From Microbacterium sp. SS28 (GTDB lineage Bacteria > Actinomycetota > Actinomycetes > Actinomycetales > Microbacteriaceae): DNA of 64,000 nt. Shown piece after piece: positions 17,388 through 25,731 of this stretch; the first letter of the stretch is position 1; each line of letters opens with the position of its first letter. The position numbers and the translations under genes were made by a program. The notes under the pieces are model-generated. The model had not been told where the DNA came from, ran no database searches, and saw only the letters and a list, made by a program, of their open reading frames with translations. The stretch lies in assembly GCF_022761035.1 (NCBI RefSeq), contig NZ_JAKWJP010000002.1:124001-188000 (forward strand). The letters are read 5' to 3'.

Positions 17388-18949
17388 CGTGGGACGCGCT
17401 GCTCGACGACGAGCCGCACACGATCGGGCGTTGGATCACCGACCGGGCCGCACAATCGCCGCACGGCATCGCGATCGACGACCGGGGCGTGACGATCGAC
17501 TACGCGACGCTCGCCGCCCGGGCCCTGGGTCTCGCCGACGGACTGCGCGCGGCAGGCTACGGGCCCGGACAGCGGATCGCGACGGTGTCGGGCAACTCGA
17601 CGGACCACGTCGTCGCGTTCTTCGCGTGCGCGCTCGCCGGAGTCGCCCTCGTGCCGCTCTCGTGGCGGCTCACGCCGCGCGAGCTCACCGACGTCCTGCG
17701 CCGCTCCGAGCCGGCGCTCGTGCTGATCGAGGACGACTACGCGACGCTTGCGGGCGAGGCGCTGCGCGCCCTCGACACCGAGCCGCTCGTCGCGACGCTC
17801 GGCACGACGGGGGTGGAGGCATCCGTCCCCTTTGCCGCAGAGCGCGCGCAGCGACGGCCCGTTCGTGACGACGACCCCGTGCTCGTCATCTTCACCTCGG
17901 GCAGTGAGGCAGCCCCCAAGGGTGTCGTCCTGACCCACGCGAACTGCTTCTGGACCAACCTCGCGCTCGCGCGGACGCTCCCGCTCACCGAGGACGACGT
18001 CGTCCTCGCGATGCTCCCGCAGTTCCACATCGCCGCCTGGAACTGCCAGCCGCTGCTCGCGTGGTGGGTGGGGGCCACGGTCGTCCTCGAGCGCTCGTTC
18101 CAGCCGTCGAGGGCGCTGCAGCTCATCCGCGAGCGCCGCGTGACGGCCATGATGGGCGTCCCTACGCAGTACGCGCTCCTGGCTGCGGAGCGCACGTGGG
18201 CAGACTCCGACCTGTCGAGCCTGCGTCTCGCGGTCGTCGGCGGGGCGACCATGTCGATCGACCTCTACGAGGAGTGGGCGGCGCGCGGCATCGCGCTCGC
18301 GCAAGGCTACGGCCTCACCGAGGCGGCCCCGAACGTGCTGCACCTCGCGGCCGACGAGGGGGCGCGGCATCCGGGTGCCGTCGGCCGCCCGTATCCGCAC
18401 GTGTCGGTCTCGATCGTCGATCCCGACACTCAGCTCGCGCTCGAGGGTCCCGCGACGGGTGAGCTATGGGTGCGCGGGCCGAGCGTCTTCGCGGGCTATC
18501 TCGGCGACCCCGAGTCGACGGATCGCGCCTTCGCGGGAGAGTGGCTGCGCACGGGCGACCTCGTGCGGCGCGACGCGGACGGCGTTTTCCACGTCGTCGA
18601 CCGCATCAAGGACATCTACATCTCGGGCGGCGAGAACGTCGCGCCCGCCGAGGTCGAGCTCGCACTGACGCTGCATCCGCTGATCGAGGCCGCCGCCGTC
18701 GTCGGCGTGCCCGACGCCGTATGGGGCGAGCGCGGCGTCGCGTTCGTGGTCCCGGCGCCCGACGCGCTCCTGTCGGCGGACGAAGTGGTCGCGCACGCGC
18801 GCCGCAACCTCGCGGCGTTCAAGGTCCCCGTGCACGTCGAATTCGTCTCGTCGCTGCCGCGCTCGACGATCGAGAAGCTCGCGCGGTCCCGACTGCGCGA
18901 TCGCGCCCGCCGCCTGTGGGAAGGGATGGACCATGAGCATTCCCGGTGA
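17384..18949 (+). CDS. AMP-forming acyl-CoA synthetase / ligase
   Basis: A 521-residue ANL-superfamily enzyme that activates a carboxylic acid with ATP and joins it to CoA. Motifs are the phosphate loop FTSGSEAAPKGVVLTH, the acyl-adenylate motif QGYGLTEAAPN, the hinge WLRTGDLVRRDADG and the YISGGENVAPAEVE segment. The C terminus ends LPRSTIEKLARSRL, which supplies the thioester-forming Lys. Placed immediately after the importer (ATGA overlap), it would trap the incoming acid as a CoA ester. The acid chain type is not determined; it looks like a short or medium-chain FadD-like enzyme. Confidence 0.87.
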   Translation: MTWDALLDDEPHTIGRWITDRAAQSPHGIAIDDRGVTIDYATLAARALGLADGLRAAGYGPGQRIATVSGNSTDHVVAFFACALAGVALVPLSWRLTPRELTDVLRRSEPALVLIEDDYATLAGEALRALDTEPLVATLGTTGVEASVPFAAERAQRRPVRDDDPVLVIFTSGSEAAPKGVVLTHANCFWTNLALARTLPLTEDDVVLAMLPQFHIAAWNCQPLLAWWVGATVVLERSFQPSRALQLIRERRVTAMMGVPTQYALLAAERTWADSDLSSLRLAVVGGATMSIDLYEEWAARGIALAQGYGLTEAAPNVLHLAADEGARHPGAVGRPYPHVSVSIVDPDTQLALEGPATGELWVRGPSVFAGYLGDPESTDRAFAGEWLRTGDLVRRDADGVFHVVDRIKDIYISGGENVAPAEVELALTLHPLIEAAAVVGVPDAVWGERGVAFVVPAPDALLSADEVVAHARRNLAAFKVPVHVEFVSSLPRSTIEKLARSRLRDRARRLWEGMDHEHSR

Positions 18950-19616
18950 ACTGATCGACGAGGAGGCCGCGCCGGTCTCCACCGCGACGGGCAGACCGCT
19001 CACGAAGCGGGGCGAGGCGACGCGCCATCGTCTGCTCGAAGCGGCTGAGGCCGTGTTCGCCGAGCAGGGCTATCACGAGGCCTCGATCGTCAAGATCACG
19101 GAGCGCGCCGGCATCGGCCTCGGTACGTTCTACCTCTACTTCGACAGCAAGCAGACGATCTTCGAGGCGCTCGTGCTCGACCTCAACCGTCGCGTCCGGC
19201 ACTCGATGTCCGAGGCGATGACGGGGGCGTCCTCGCGCATCGAGGCCGAGCGCGCCGGGTTCGCGGGGTTCTTCCGCTTCACGGCCGAGCATCCCGCGCT
19301 GTACCGCGTTGTGCGCGAGGCGGAGTTCGTCTCACCCGAGACCCTGCGCCTGCACTACTCGCGGATCGTCGACGGGTACGAAGCAGGACTCCGGGCCGCG
19401 CAGCAGGTCGGCGACGTCGATCCGCGGCTCGACCCGACGGTCGCCGCGTGGGCGCTCATGGGCATGGGCGAGCTCATCGGCATGCGATTCCTGCTGTGGG
19501 AGCGGGATGCCGACGGCCGGCCGCCCGCGCAGATCGACCCCGCCGTCACCGATGCCATGGCGCGCTTCATCGACAATGCGCTCGCCCCCCGTGGCGCACA
19601 GGAGGAGGAGAAGTGA
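18933..19616 (+). CDS. TetR-family regulator inside the catabolic operon
   Basis: A 227-residue regulator with an N-terminal HTH (RHRLLEAAEAVFAEQGYHEA, then GIGLGTFYLYFDSKQTIFEA) and a ligand domain. It overlaps the end of the acyl-CoA ligase by 17 nt and the next dehydrogenase gene by 4 nt, so it is made together with the enzymes. Members located in such operons commonly bind acyl-CoA esters, which would let the product of the ligase relieve repression; that is an inference. GGGATGG precedes its ATG. Confidence 0.85.
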   Translation: MSIPGELIDEEAAPVSTATGRPLTKRGEATRHRLLEAAEAVFAEQGYHEASIVKITERAGIGLGTFYLYFDSKQTIFEALVLDLNRRVRHSMSEAMTGASSRIEAERAGFAGFFRFTAEHPALYRVVREAEFVSPETLRLHYSRIVDGYEAGLRAAQQVGDVDPRLDPTVAAWALMGMGELIGMRFLLWERDADGRPPAQIDPAVTDAMARFIDNALAPRGAQEEEK

Positions 19617-20365
19617 CCGATCAGGATCTCACCGGCAAGCGGGCGCTCGTGACGGGAGGGGCGAGCGGCATCGGACTGGCGTGCGCGCACGAGTTCGCGC
19701 GACGCGGAGCGCACGTGGTGATCGCGGACCTCAACCGGGAGGCGGCCGAGGCCGCGGCATCCGCTGTCGCGGGGGAGGCGTGGGTCGTCGACCTCGCCGA
19801 CACCGCCGCGCTCGAGGACCTCGCCCTCGACGTCGACATCCTGGTCAACAACGCGGGGATCCAGAAGGTCGCGCCGATCGAGGAGTTCGATCCCGACGCG
19901 TTCCGGTTCATCCTGCGCCTCATGCTGGAGTCGCCGTTCCTCCTCATCCGCGCGGCCCTGCCGACGATGTACGCGCGCGGCTGGGGACGCGTCGTCAACA
20001 TCTCGAGCGCCCACGGGCTGCGCGCGAGCGCCTTCAAGTCCGCGTACGTGTCGGCGAAGCACGGCCTCGAGGGGCTGTCGAAGGTCACGGCCCTCGAGGG
20101 CGCGCCGCACGGCGTCACGAGCAACTGCATCGATCCCGCCTACGTCCGCACCCCGCTCGTCGAGAAGCAGATCGCGGACCAGGCGCGCATCCACGGCATC
20201 CCCGAGAACGAGGTGGTCGAGAAGATCATGCTGACCGAGACGGCGATCAAGCGCCTCGTCGAGCCGGACGAGGTCGCGTCGCTCGCGGGCTGGCTCGCGT
20301 CGGACAGAGCGGGAATGGTGACGGGCGCCTCCTACACGATCGACGGCGGATGGACGGCCCGATGA
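19613..20365 (+). CDS. 3-hydroxybutyrate dehydrogenase-like SDR
   Basis: A 250-residue SDR with the cofactor loop TGGASGIGLACAHEFARRG, NNAGIQKVAPIEEF, the active-site Ser in NISSAHGLRASAFKSAY and Tyr/Lys in YVSAKHG. The NISSAHGL... and ALEGAPHGVTSNCIDPAYVR stretches look like D-3-hydroxybutyrate dehydrogenases, which interconvert 3-hydroxybutyrate and acetoacetate. The CoA-transferase and thiolase genes downstream complete that pathway. GTG start at 19613 overlaps the TetR stop; GGAGGAGGAGAA precedes it. Confidence 0.83.
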   Translation: MTDQDLTGKRALVTGGASGIGLACAHEFARRGAHVVIADLNREAAEAAASAVAGEAWVVDLADTAALEDLALDVDILVNNAGIQKVAPIEEFDPDAFRFILRLMLESPFLLIRAALPTMYARGWGRVVNISSAHGLRASAFKSAYVSAKHGLEGLSKVTALEGAPHGVTSNCIDPAYVRTPLVEKQIADQARIHGIPENEVVEKIMLTETAIKRLVEPDEVASLAGWLASDRAGMVTGASYTIDGGWTAR

Positions 20366-21273
20366 CCCGGTACCGCACCCTCGATGTCGCCGTTCCAGGG
20401 GGCGACCTGCGCGTCGGGGTCTGGGAGCCGGTGGATGCCGCCGACCCCGCGTCGGTCGACACCGTGCTGCTCATCCACGGCGTGACCGCCTCGCATCAGT
20501 CCTGGCCGGGTGTCGCCGAGCGCCTTCCCGGCGTCCGCGTCGTCGCCCCCGACCTGCGCGGGCGTGGACGAAGCAACGCTCTCGAGGGTCCTGCGGGGCT
20601 CGCGACGCACGCGCGCGATCTCGTCGCCGTGCTCGATGCGCTCGGCATCGACCGCGCCCTCGCCGTGGGGCACTCGATGGGAGCCTTCATCGCGCTCGTG
20701 CTCGGGGACCGGCATCCTGGCCGCGTCACGGGCGTCGTGCTCGTCGACGGCGGGCTCCCGCTCGACCTGCCCGAGGGGCTCTCGCCCGACGAGACCATCC
20801 GGCTCGTGCTCGGCCCGACCGCCGAGCGGCTCGCGATGCGGTTCGGCTCGACCGAGGAGTACCTCGACTTCTGGCGTGCGCACCCCGCCTTCCGGCGCGA
20901 CTGGTCGCCGATCCTCGAGGCGTACCTCGCGTACGACCTCGTGGGGGAGGCTCCCGACCTGCGCCCCGCGACGAGCTACGCGACGCTCGAGGAGGACTCG
21001 GTCGACCAGAACTCCGGGTCCGCGATCGCCGACGCGCTGGCCGCGCTGCGGCACCCGACCGTCCTGCTCACGGCGGAGCGCGGACTGCTCGACCAGCTGC
21101 CCGCGCTTTACGCGGCCGAGCGGCTCCCGAATCTCGTGAGCGCGCACCCGGGGCTGCGCCACGAGGCGGTCCCCGACGTGAACCACTACACGATCGTGCT
21201 GTCGGATCGGGGAGCGGATGCCGTCGCCGCCGTCGTCCGGCGCGAGCTCGCCGCGGCCCACGTCGGGCCGTGA
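20362..21273 (+). CDS. Alpha/beta hydrolase of the catabolic operon
   Basis: A 303-residue hydrolase with the oxyanion segment LLIHGVTASHQSW, nucleophile elbow GHSMGA, an acid residue region after VLLTAERGLLDQLP and catalytic His in VPDVNHYTIVL. No signal peptide is present. The gene overlaps the dehydrogenase by ATGA, which ties it to the same pathway; a plausible task is cleaving an ester or oligomer of a hydroxy acid inside the cell, but the sequence alone does not show the substrate. It ends 24 nt before the convergent IclR gene. Confidence 0.82.
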   Translation: MTRYRTLDVAVPGGDLRVGVWEPVDAADPASVDTVLLIHGVTASHQSWPGVAERLPGVRVVAPDLRGRGRSNALEGPAGLATHARDLVAVLDALGIDRALAVGHSMGAFIALVLGDRHPGRVTGVVLVDGGLPLDLPEGLSPDETIRLVLGPTAERLAMRFGSTEEYLDFWRAHPAFRRDWSPILEAYLAYDLVGEAPDLRPATSYATLEEDSVDQNSGSAIADALAALRHPTVLLTAERGLLDQLPALYAAERLPNLVSAHPGLRHEAVPDVNHYTIVLSDRGADAVAAVVRRELAAAHVGP

Positions 21274-21297
21274 GCCTCTCGAAGAGTCGAGCCGCGG

Positions 21298-22086
21298 TCA
21301 GCGGGCGGCGGCGAGCCGCGTCGTCAGCTGGTGCGCGTGGGCGAGGAGCGTGCGGCCGAGCTCGGGGAGCCGGTCGGGGCCGAACCGGAACTCGACGCCC
21401 GTGAGGCTCAGCGCCCACTGCGGGTGACCCTCCTTCGTGAACACGGCGGCGCCGAGACCGTAGCTCCCCTCCACGATGAGCCCCGGGTTGAGCGCGTAGC
21501 CGCGCGCCTGCGTCTCGCGCAGCCGTGCGCGCAGTCGCGGTTCGGTGTGCGCCGCGCCGCGCTCGACGCCCAGCTCGGGGTGCCGCTCGAAGTATGCGTC
21601 CACATCGTGAGGCGGAAGGAAGGCGAGGATCGCGAGTCCCGCCGATGCGACGCCGAGGGGGAACCGCACGCCCTCGGACAGCACGAACGATCGGATCGGG
21701 AAGCTGCCCTCCTCGCGCAGCAGGCACACCGTCTCGTCGCCGCGGCGCACCGAGAGGAACGCGCTCTCCTCGGTGCGAACGGCGAGCGATCGCACGATGT
21801 CGCGGGCGATCGACGTGATGTCGTACCGGGATGCCGCGACCGTGCCCATGAGATACAGCTCAGGCCCCGGCATCCATCGCCCTGTCCGTTCGTCCTGATC
21901 GACGAGGCCCTCGTGCCGGAGCGCTGCGAGCAGGCGATGCGCCGTGGGACGGGTCAGTTCGGCGCTGCGCGCGAGCTCGGCGACGGCGAGCCCTTGGTCG
22001 CCCGCCGCAGTGACGAGCCGCAGGACGCGCGCCGCGCGCGCGATCGACTGGGCGCCCGGCACGGATCTCGTCCTCCCGCTGTCCAC
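21298..22086 (-). CDS. IclR-family transcriptional regulator
   Basis: A 262-residue regulator with an N-terminal winged helix (PGAQSIARAARVLRLV, AELARSAELTRPTAHRLLAAL) and the IclR effector domain. It is divergent from the CoA-transferase operon and probably governs it, sensing an acid or keto acid. Three starts are open in frame (22137, 22107 and GTG at 22086). I choose 22086 because TAGCGT (22094-22099) ends 7 nt before it, the spacing seen at other leaderless genes here, and because the inverted repeat GTCCA-N5-TGGAC then lies on the promoter instead of in coding sequence. Confidence 0.85.
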   Translation of the reverse strand: MDSGRTRSVPGAQSIARAARVLRLVTAAGDQGLAVAELARSAELTRPTAHRLLAALRHEGLVDQDERTGRWMPGPELYLMGTVAASRYDITSIARDIVRSLAVRTEESAFLSVRRGDETVCLLREEGSFPIRSFVLSEGVRFPLGVASAGLAILAFLPPHDVDAYFERHPELGVERGAAHTEPRLRARLRETQARGYALNPGLIVEGSYGLGAAVFTKEGHPQWALSLTGVEFRFGPDRLPELGRTLLAHAHQLTTRLAAAR

Positions 22087-22095
22087 GATATGGAC
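22081..22095. promoter_or_regulatory. Inverted repeat at the IclR start, possible autoregulatory operator
   Basis: GTCCA-CGATA-TGGAC is a perfect 5-bp inverted repeat with a 5-bp spacer. It covers the predicted transcription start of the IclR gene, and a further half-site GGTCCAC lies at 22169-22175 in front of the CoA-transferase gene. Operator status is inference. Confidence 0.4.
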
Positions 22096-22190
22096 GCTAC
22101 GCGGCATCCCATCCACATGGCAAGCCGGGACGTGCATGCGCCCGGCGCGAGGCGCAGGCTGGAGATCTGGTCCACACGAAGGAGTGACAC

Positions 22191-22970
22191 GTGATCGACA
22201 AGACCGTGGGGTCGGCGGCCGAGGCCGTCGCCGACATCTCGGATGGAGCGAGCCTCGCCGTCGGCGGGTTCGGACTGTCGGGCAACCCCATCGCCCTCAT
22301 CGAGGCGCTCCTCGCGCAGGGGACGAGCGATCTGAGCATCGTGAGCAACAACTGCGGCGTCGACGACTGGGGTCTCGGGGTGCTGCTGAACGCCAAGCGC
22401 ATCCGCAAGATGACCTCGTCGTACGTCGGCGAGAACAAGGAGTTCGAGCGGCAGTTCCTCTCGGGTGAGCTCGAACTCGAGCTCACTCCGCAGGGCACGC
22501 TCGCCGAGAAGCTCCGCGCGGGCGGCTCCGGCATCGCCGCCTTCTACACACAGACCGGCGTCGGCACGCAGGTCTCGGAGGGCGGACTTCCCCGCAAGTA
22601 CGACGGGCAGGGCGGCATCGCCGTCGCTTCGCCGAAGAAGGACGTCCGCACGTTCGACCTGGCCGGCGAGCCGCGCGAGTTCGTCCTCGAAGAGGCGATC
22701 GTGACGGACTACGCCCTCGTGCACGCGGCGAAAGGCGATCGCCACGGCAACCTCGTCTTCAACAAGTCGGCGCGCAACTTTAACCCGCTCGCCGCGATGG
22801 CCGGGCGCGTCTGCATCGCACAGGTCGAAGAGCTCGTCGAGCCCGGCGAACTCGACCCCGACAGCATCCACCTGCCCGGCATCTACGTGCACCGCATCGT
22901 CGAGGTCGGCACGGGCATCGAGAAGCGCATCGAGCGCCGCACGGTCACCGCGGCGCCGGAAGGAGCATGA
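22191..22970 (+). CDS. scoA: 3-oxoacid CoA-transferase subunit A
   Basis: A 259-residue alpha subunit of a family I CoA-transferase, which moves CoA from succinyl-CoA to acetoacetate or a related 3-oxoacid. The GxGGFGxxGxP-like motif appears as [18 protein letters not shown] and the CoA-binding region [16 protein letters not shown] follows. GTG start with AAGGAG 6 nt upstream (22179-22184), a strong site. It overlaps subunit B by ATGA. Beta-ketoadipate transferases (PcaI/PcaJ) are close relatives, but the neighbouring hydroxybutyrate dehydrogenase favours the acetoacetate role. Confidence 0.88.
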   Translation: MIDKTVGSAAEAVADISDGASLAVGGFGLSGNPIALIEALLAQGTSDLSIVSNNCGVDDWGLGVLLNAKRIRKMTSSYVGENKEFERQFLSGELELELTPQGTLAEKLRAGGSGIAAFYTQTGVGTQVSEGGLPRKYDGQGGIAVASPKKDVRTFDLAGEPREFVLEEAIVTDYALVHAAKGDRHGNLVFNKSARNFNPLAAMAGRVCIAQVEELVEPGELDPDSIHLPGIYVHRIVEVGTGIEKRIERRTVTAAPEGA

Positions 22971-23626
22971 CCATGACCCTGACCCGCAACGAGATGGCAG
23001 CCCGCGCCGCGCGCGAGCTCGGCGACGGCGCGTACGTCAACCTCGGCATCGGGCTTCCGACGCTCGTGCCCAACTACGTGCCGGACGGCGTGACGGTCGT
23101 GCTGCAGTCCGAGAACGGAATCCTCGGCGTCGGTCCGTACCCGACCGAGGAGCATGTGGATCCCGACCTCATCAACGCCGGCAAGGAGACCGTCACGACG
23201 CTTCCCGGCGCGGCCTTCTTCGACTCCGCGACGAGCTTCGGCATGATCCGCGGCGGCAAGATCGACGCCGCGATCCTGGGCGCGATGCAGGTCTCGCAGA
23301 CGGGCGACCTCGCGAACTGGATGATCCCCGGGAAGATGGTCAAGGGCCCGGGCGGCGCGATGGACCTCGTGCACGGGGCCGCCCGCGTCATCGTCCTGAT
23401 GGAGCACGTCGCGAAGGACGGCACCGCCAAGATCGTGCGCGAATGCTCGCTCCCGCTCACGGGCAAGGGCGTCGTCGACCGGATCATCACCGACCTCGCG
23501 GTCATCGACGTGACCGCCGAGGGCCTCGTTCTCGTCGAGGTCGCGCCCGGCGTGACGGTCGACGAGGTCATCGCGGCCACCGAGCCGGAGCTCATCGTCC
23601 GCGTCGGAGAGAGGATCAACGCATGA
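22967..23626 (+). CDS. scoB: 3-oxoacid CoA-transferase subunit B
   Basis: A 219-residue beta subunit carrying the catalytic glutamate in the SENG motif ([16 protein letters not shown]); [16 protein letters not shown] at the N terminus and [15 protein letters not shown] in the middle are standard for the family. It overlaps subunit A and the thiolase by 4 nt each, so the three are one translational unit turning acetoacetate into acetoacetyl-CoA and then acetyl-CoA. Confidence 0.9.
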   Translation: MTMTLTRNEMAARAARELGDGAYVNLGIGLPTLVPNYVPDGVTVVLQSENGILGVGPYPTEEHVDPDLINAGKETVTTLPGAAFFDSATSFGMIRGGKIDAAILGAMQVSQTGDLANWMIPGKMVKGPGGAMDLVHGAARVIVLMEHVAKDGTAKIVRECSLPLTGKGVVDRIITDLAVIDVTAEGLVLVEVAPGVTVDEVIAATEPELIVRVGERINA

Positions 23627-24807
23627 ACCAGGACGACGTCGTCATCGTCGCCGCGGCGCGCACGCCGCAGGGACGCCTCAAGGGCCAGCTCGCCCCGCTC
23701 ACGGCGGTGCAGCTCGGCTCGATCGCGATCAAGGGAGCGCTCGACCAGGGCGGCATCCCGGCGGGTGCCGTCGACGCTGTCCTCGTCGGCCAGGTGCTGC
23801 CCGCGGGCGCGGGGCAGAACCCCGCGCGGCAGGCCGCGATCGGCGCCGGCATCGGCTGGGACGTCCACGCCGGGTCGGTCAACAAGGTGTGCCTGTCGGG
23901 CCTCACGGCGATCATCGACGGCGCCCGGATGCTGCGCCTCGGCGATGCGACAGTCGTCGTGGCCGCCGGCATGGAGTCGATGACCCGCTCGCCGCACCTG
24001 CTCGTGGGCTCGCGCGACGGCTGGGCGTACGGCTCGATCGAGGTGCTCGACCACATGGCCTACGACGGCCTCACCGACGCCTTCGACCGCGAGAGCATGG
24101 GCGCCTCGACGGAACGCCACAACGGGCGCTTCGAGATCACGCGGGAGGCTCAGGATGCCGTCGCCGCGCGATCGCATCAGCGCGCGGCCGCCGCGCAGTC
24201 CGCGGGCGCCTTCGACGCCGAGATCGTCCCCGTCGAGATTCCGCAGCGCAAGGGCGCCCCCGTGGTCGTGACGAAGGACGAGGGGATCCGCCCCGACACG
24301 ACAGTCGAGACCCTCGCGGGCCTGCGTCCCGCGTTCGCCGAGGGCGGCTCGATCACGGCCGGCAACTCGTCCCAGATCTCGGACGGCGCCTCGGCGGTCG
24401 TCCTGACGACGCGCTCGCACGCCGACGAGAACGGCTGGCCCGTGCTCGCCGTCGTGGGCGCGGCAGGCCAGGTCGCGGGCCCCGACAACTCGCTGCACGC
24501 GCAGCCCGCGCGAGCAATCGAGAAGGCACTCGAGAAGCAGGGTCTCACCGCCGAAGACCTCGACGTCGTCGAGATCAACGAAGCGTTCGGCGCGGTCGTC
24601 GCGCGGTCCCAGGCCGAACTCGGCCTCTCGGACGACGTCGTCAACATCCACGGCGGCGGCATCGCGATCGGCCACCCGATCGGCGCCTCCGGCAACCGGC
24701 TCGTCGTCCACGCCGTGCACGAGCTCGTGCGGCGCGGCGGGGGCACGGCGGCTGTCGCGCTGTGCGGCGGGGGCGGCCAAGGCGACGCGCTCATCCTGAC
24801 GCGGTGA
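23623..24807 (+). CDS. Acetyl-CoA C-acyltransferase (thiolase)
   Basis: A 394-residue thiolase that splits acetoacetyl-CoA with CoA into two acetyl-CoA (or runs in reverse). The nucleophilic Cys is in VNKVCLSGL, the catalytic His in [14 protein letters not shown] and the second Cys in [11 protein letters not shown]. Length and the [12 protein letters not shown] region fit the degradative/biosynthetic acetyl-CoA acetyltransferases. It is the last gene of the CoA-transferase unit and overlaps it by ATGA. Confidence 0.92.
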   Translation: MNQDDVVIVAAARTPQGRLKGQLAPLTAVQLGSIAIKGALDQGGIPAGAVDAVLVGQVLPAGAGQNPARQAAIGAGIGWDVHAGSVNKVCLSGLTAIIDGARMLRLGDATVVVAAGMESMTRSPHLLVGSRDGWAYGSIEVLDHMAYDGLTDAFDRESMGASTERHNGRFEITREAQDAVAARSHQRAAAAQSAGAFDAEIVPVEIPQRKGAPVVVTKDEGIRPDTTVETLAGLRPAFAEGGSITAGNSSQISDGASAVVLTTRSHADENGWPVLAVVGAAGQVAGPDNSLHAQPARAIEKALEKQGLTAEDLDVVEINEAFGAVVARSQAELGLSDDVVNIHGGGIAIGHPIGASGNRLVVHAVHELVRRGGGTAAVALCGGGGQGDALILTR

Positions 24808-24854
24808 TGCGGGCGCGGTGACGCGAAGGCGAGGGGCGCGCTAGCGTCGTCCGA

Positions 24855-25301
24855 ATGACGACCATCGCGCCCCTCACCCTCGCCGATCGCGACGAGTGGC
24901 GGGAGCTCTGGCACGGCTACCTGACGTTCTACGAGGCATCGCTCTCGGATGGCGTGACCGAGGCCACCTTCGCGCGGCTCGTCGGTGACGAGGAGCTGCA
25001 CGGCGCGATCGCGCGCGACGCCGCGGGACGCGCTGTCGGCATCGTGCACTGGCTCACGCACGCCGCGACGTGGACGGCGACCACGTACTGCTACCTCGAG
25101 GACCTGTTCGTCGCGCCCGGCACGCGCGGCGGGGGTGTCGGACGCGCCCTCATCGCGCACGTCCGGTCATGGGCAGAGGACGAGGGATGCCGCAAGGTGT
25201 ACTGGCTCACGCACGAGACGAACGCCACCGCTCGCACGCTGTACGACCGCGTCGCGACGGGAACCGGGTTCGTGCACTACGAGATCCCGCTGCGCGACTG
25301 A
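24855..25301 (+). CDS. GNAT-family N-acetyltransferase
   Basis: A 148-residue acetyl-CoA-dependent acetyltransferase. The pyrophosphate-binding motif A reads GTRGGGVGRALIAHV, preceded by the beta-strand YLEDLFVAP. The later YWLTHETNATARTLYDRV is the usual acceptor-side helix. Start supported by leaderless spacing: TAGCGT at 24842-24847, then 7 nt, then ATG. Acceptor unknown. It lies between the thiolase and a convergent small membrane protein. Confidence 0.87.
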   Translation: MTTIAPLTLADRDEWRELWHGYLTFYEASLSDGVTEATFARLVGDEELHGAIARDAAGRAVGIVHWLTHAATWTATTYCYLEDLFVAPGTRGGGVGRALIAHVRSWAEDEGCRKVYWLTHETNATARTLYDRVATGTGFVHYEIPLRD

Positions 25302-25315
25302 CGCCGCACGGAGGC

Positions 25316-25570
25316 TCAGCGGGCGAGGCGCTTCCGGAGGATCTTGTCCTCTTGGCCCGCAATGGGGGAGTCGGGGGCGACGAGGCCGCCTCGCCCCGCG
25401 CGGCGCACGTCGAGGATCGCCCCGACCGCGAGCGCGAGCGAGATGCCCCAGCTCACCCAGGCCAGCGCGACGCGCCACGTGAACGGCGCGTTGTTCCGGA
25501 GTGCGCGCAGCAGCGCGACGCCGCCCATGATGACGCCGAACAGGCCAGTGCCGAACAGGTACTTGCGCAT
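25316..25570 (-). CDS. Small two-helix membrane protein
   Basis: An 84-residue protein with two hydrophobic segments (about residues 5-22 and 32-52) and a basic C-terminal tail (KILRKRLAR). No known domain is recognised. A TAGCGT box at 25577-25582 stands 6 nt before the ATG, so it seems to have its own leaderless promoter. Convergent with the acetyltransferase and divergent from otsA. Confidence 0.7.
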   Translation of the reverse strand: MRKYLFGTGLFGVIMGGVALLRALRNNAPFTWRVALAWVSWGISLALAVGAILDVRRAGRGGLVAPDSPIAGQEDKILRKRLAR

Positions 25571-25731
25571 GGCACCACGCTAGTGCCCGCACGAGGCCGT
25601 CGCACGGAGCGGCCCGCCCCTTCCCACGCGGCGCTCCGCGCCCTAGCATGTCGCGTCTCCGGATGCATGCCCCCGCGGTCGCGCGAGACCCGCTGTTAGC
25701 CTGGTCGCACCCATACGGAACCGGAGCGCAT

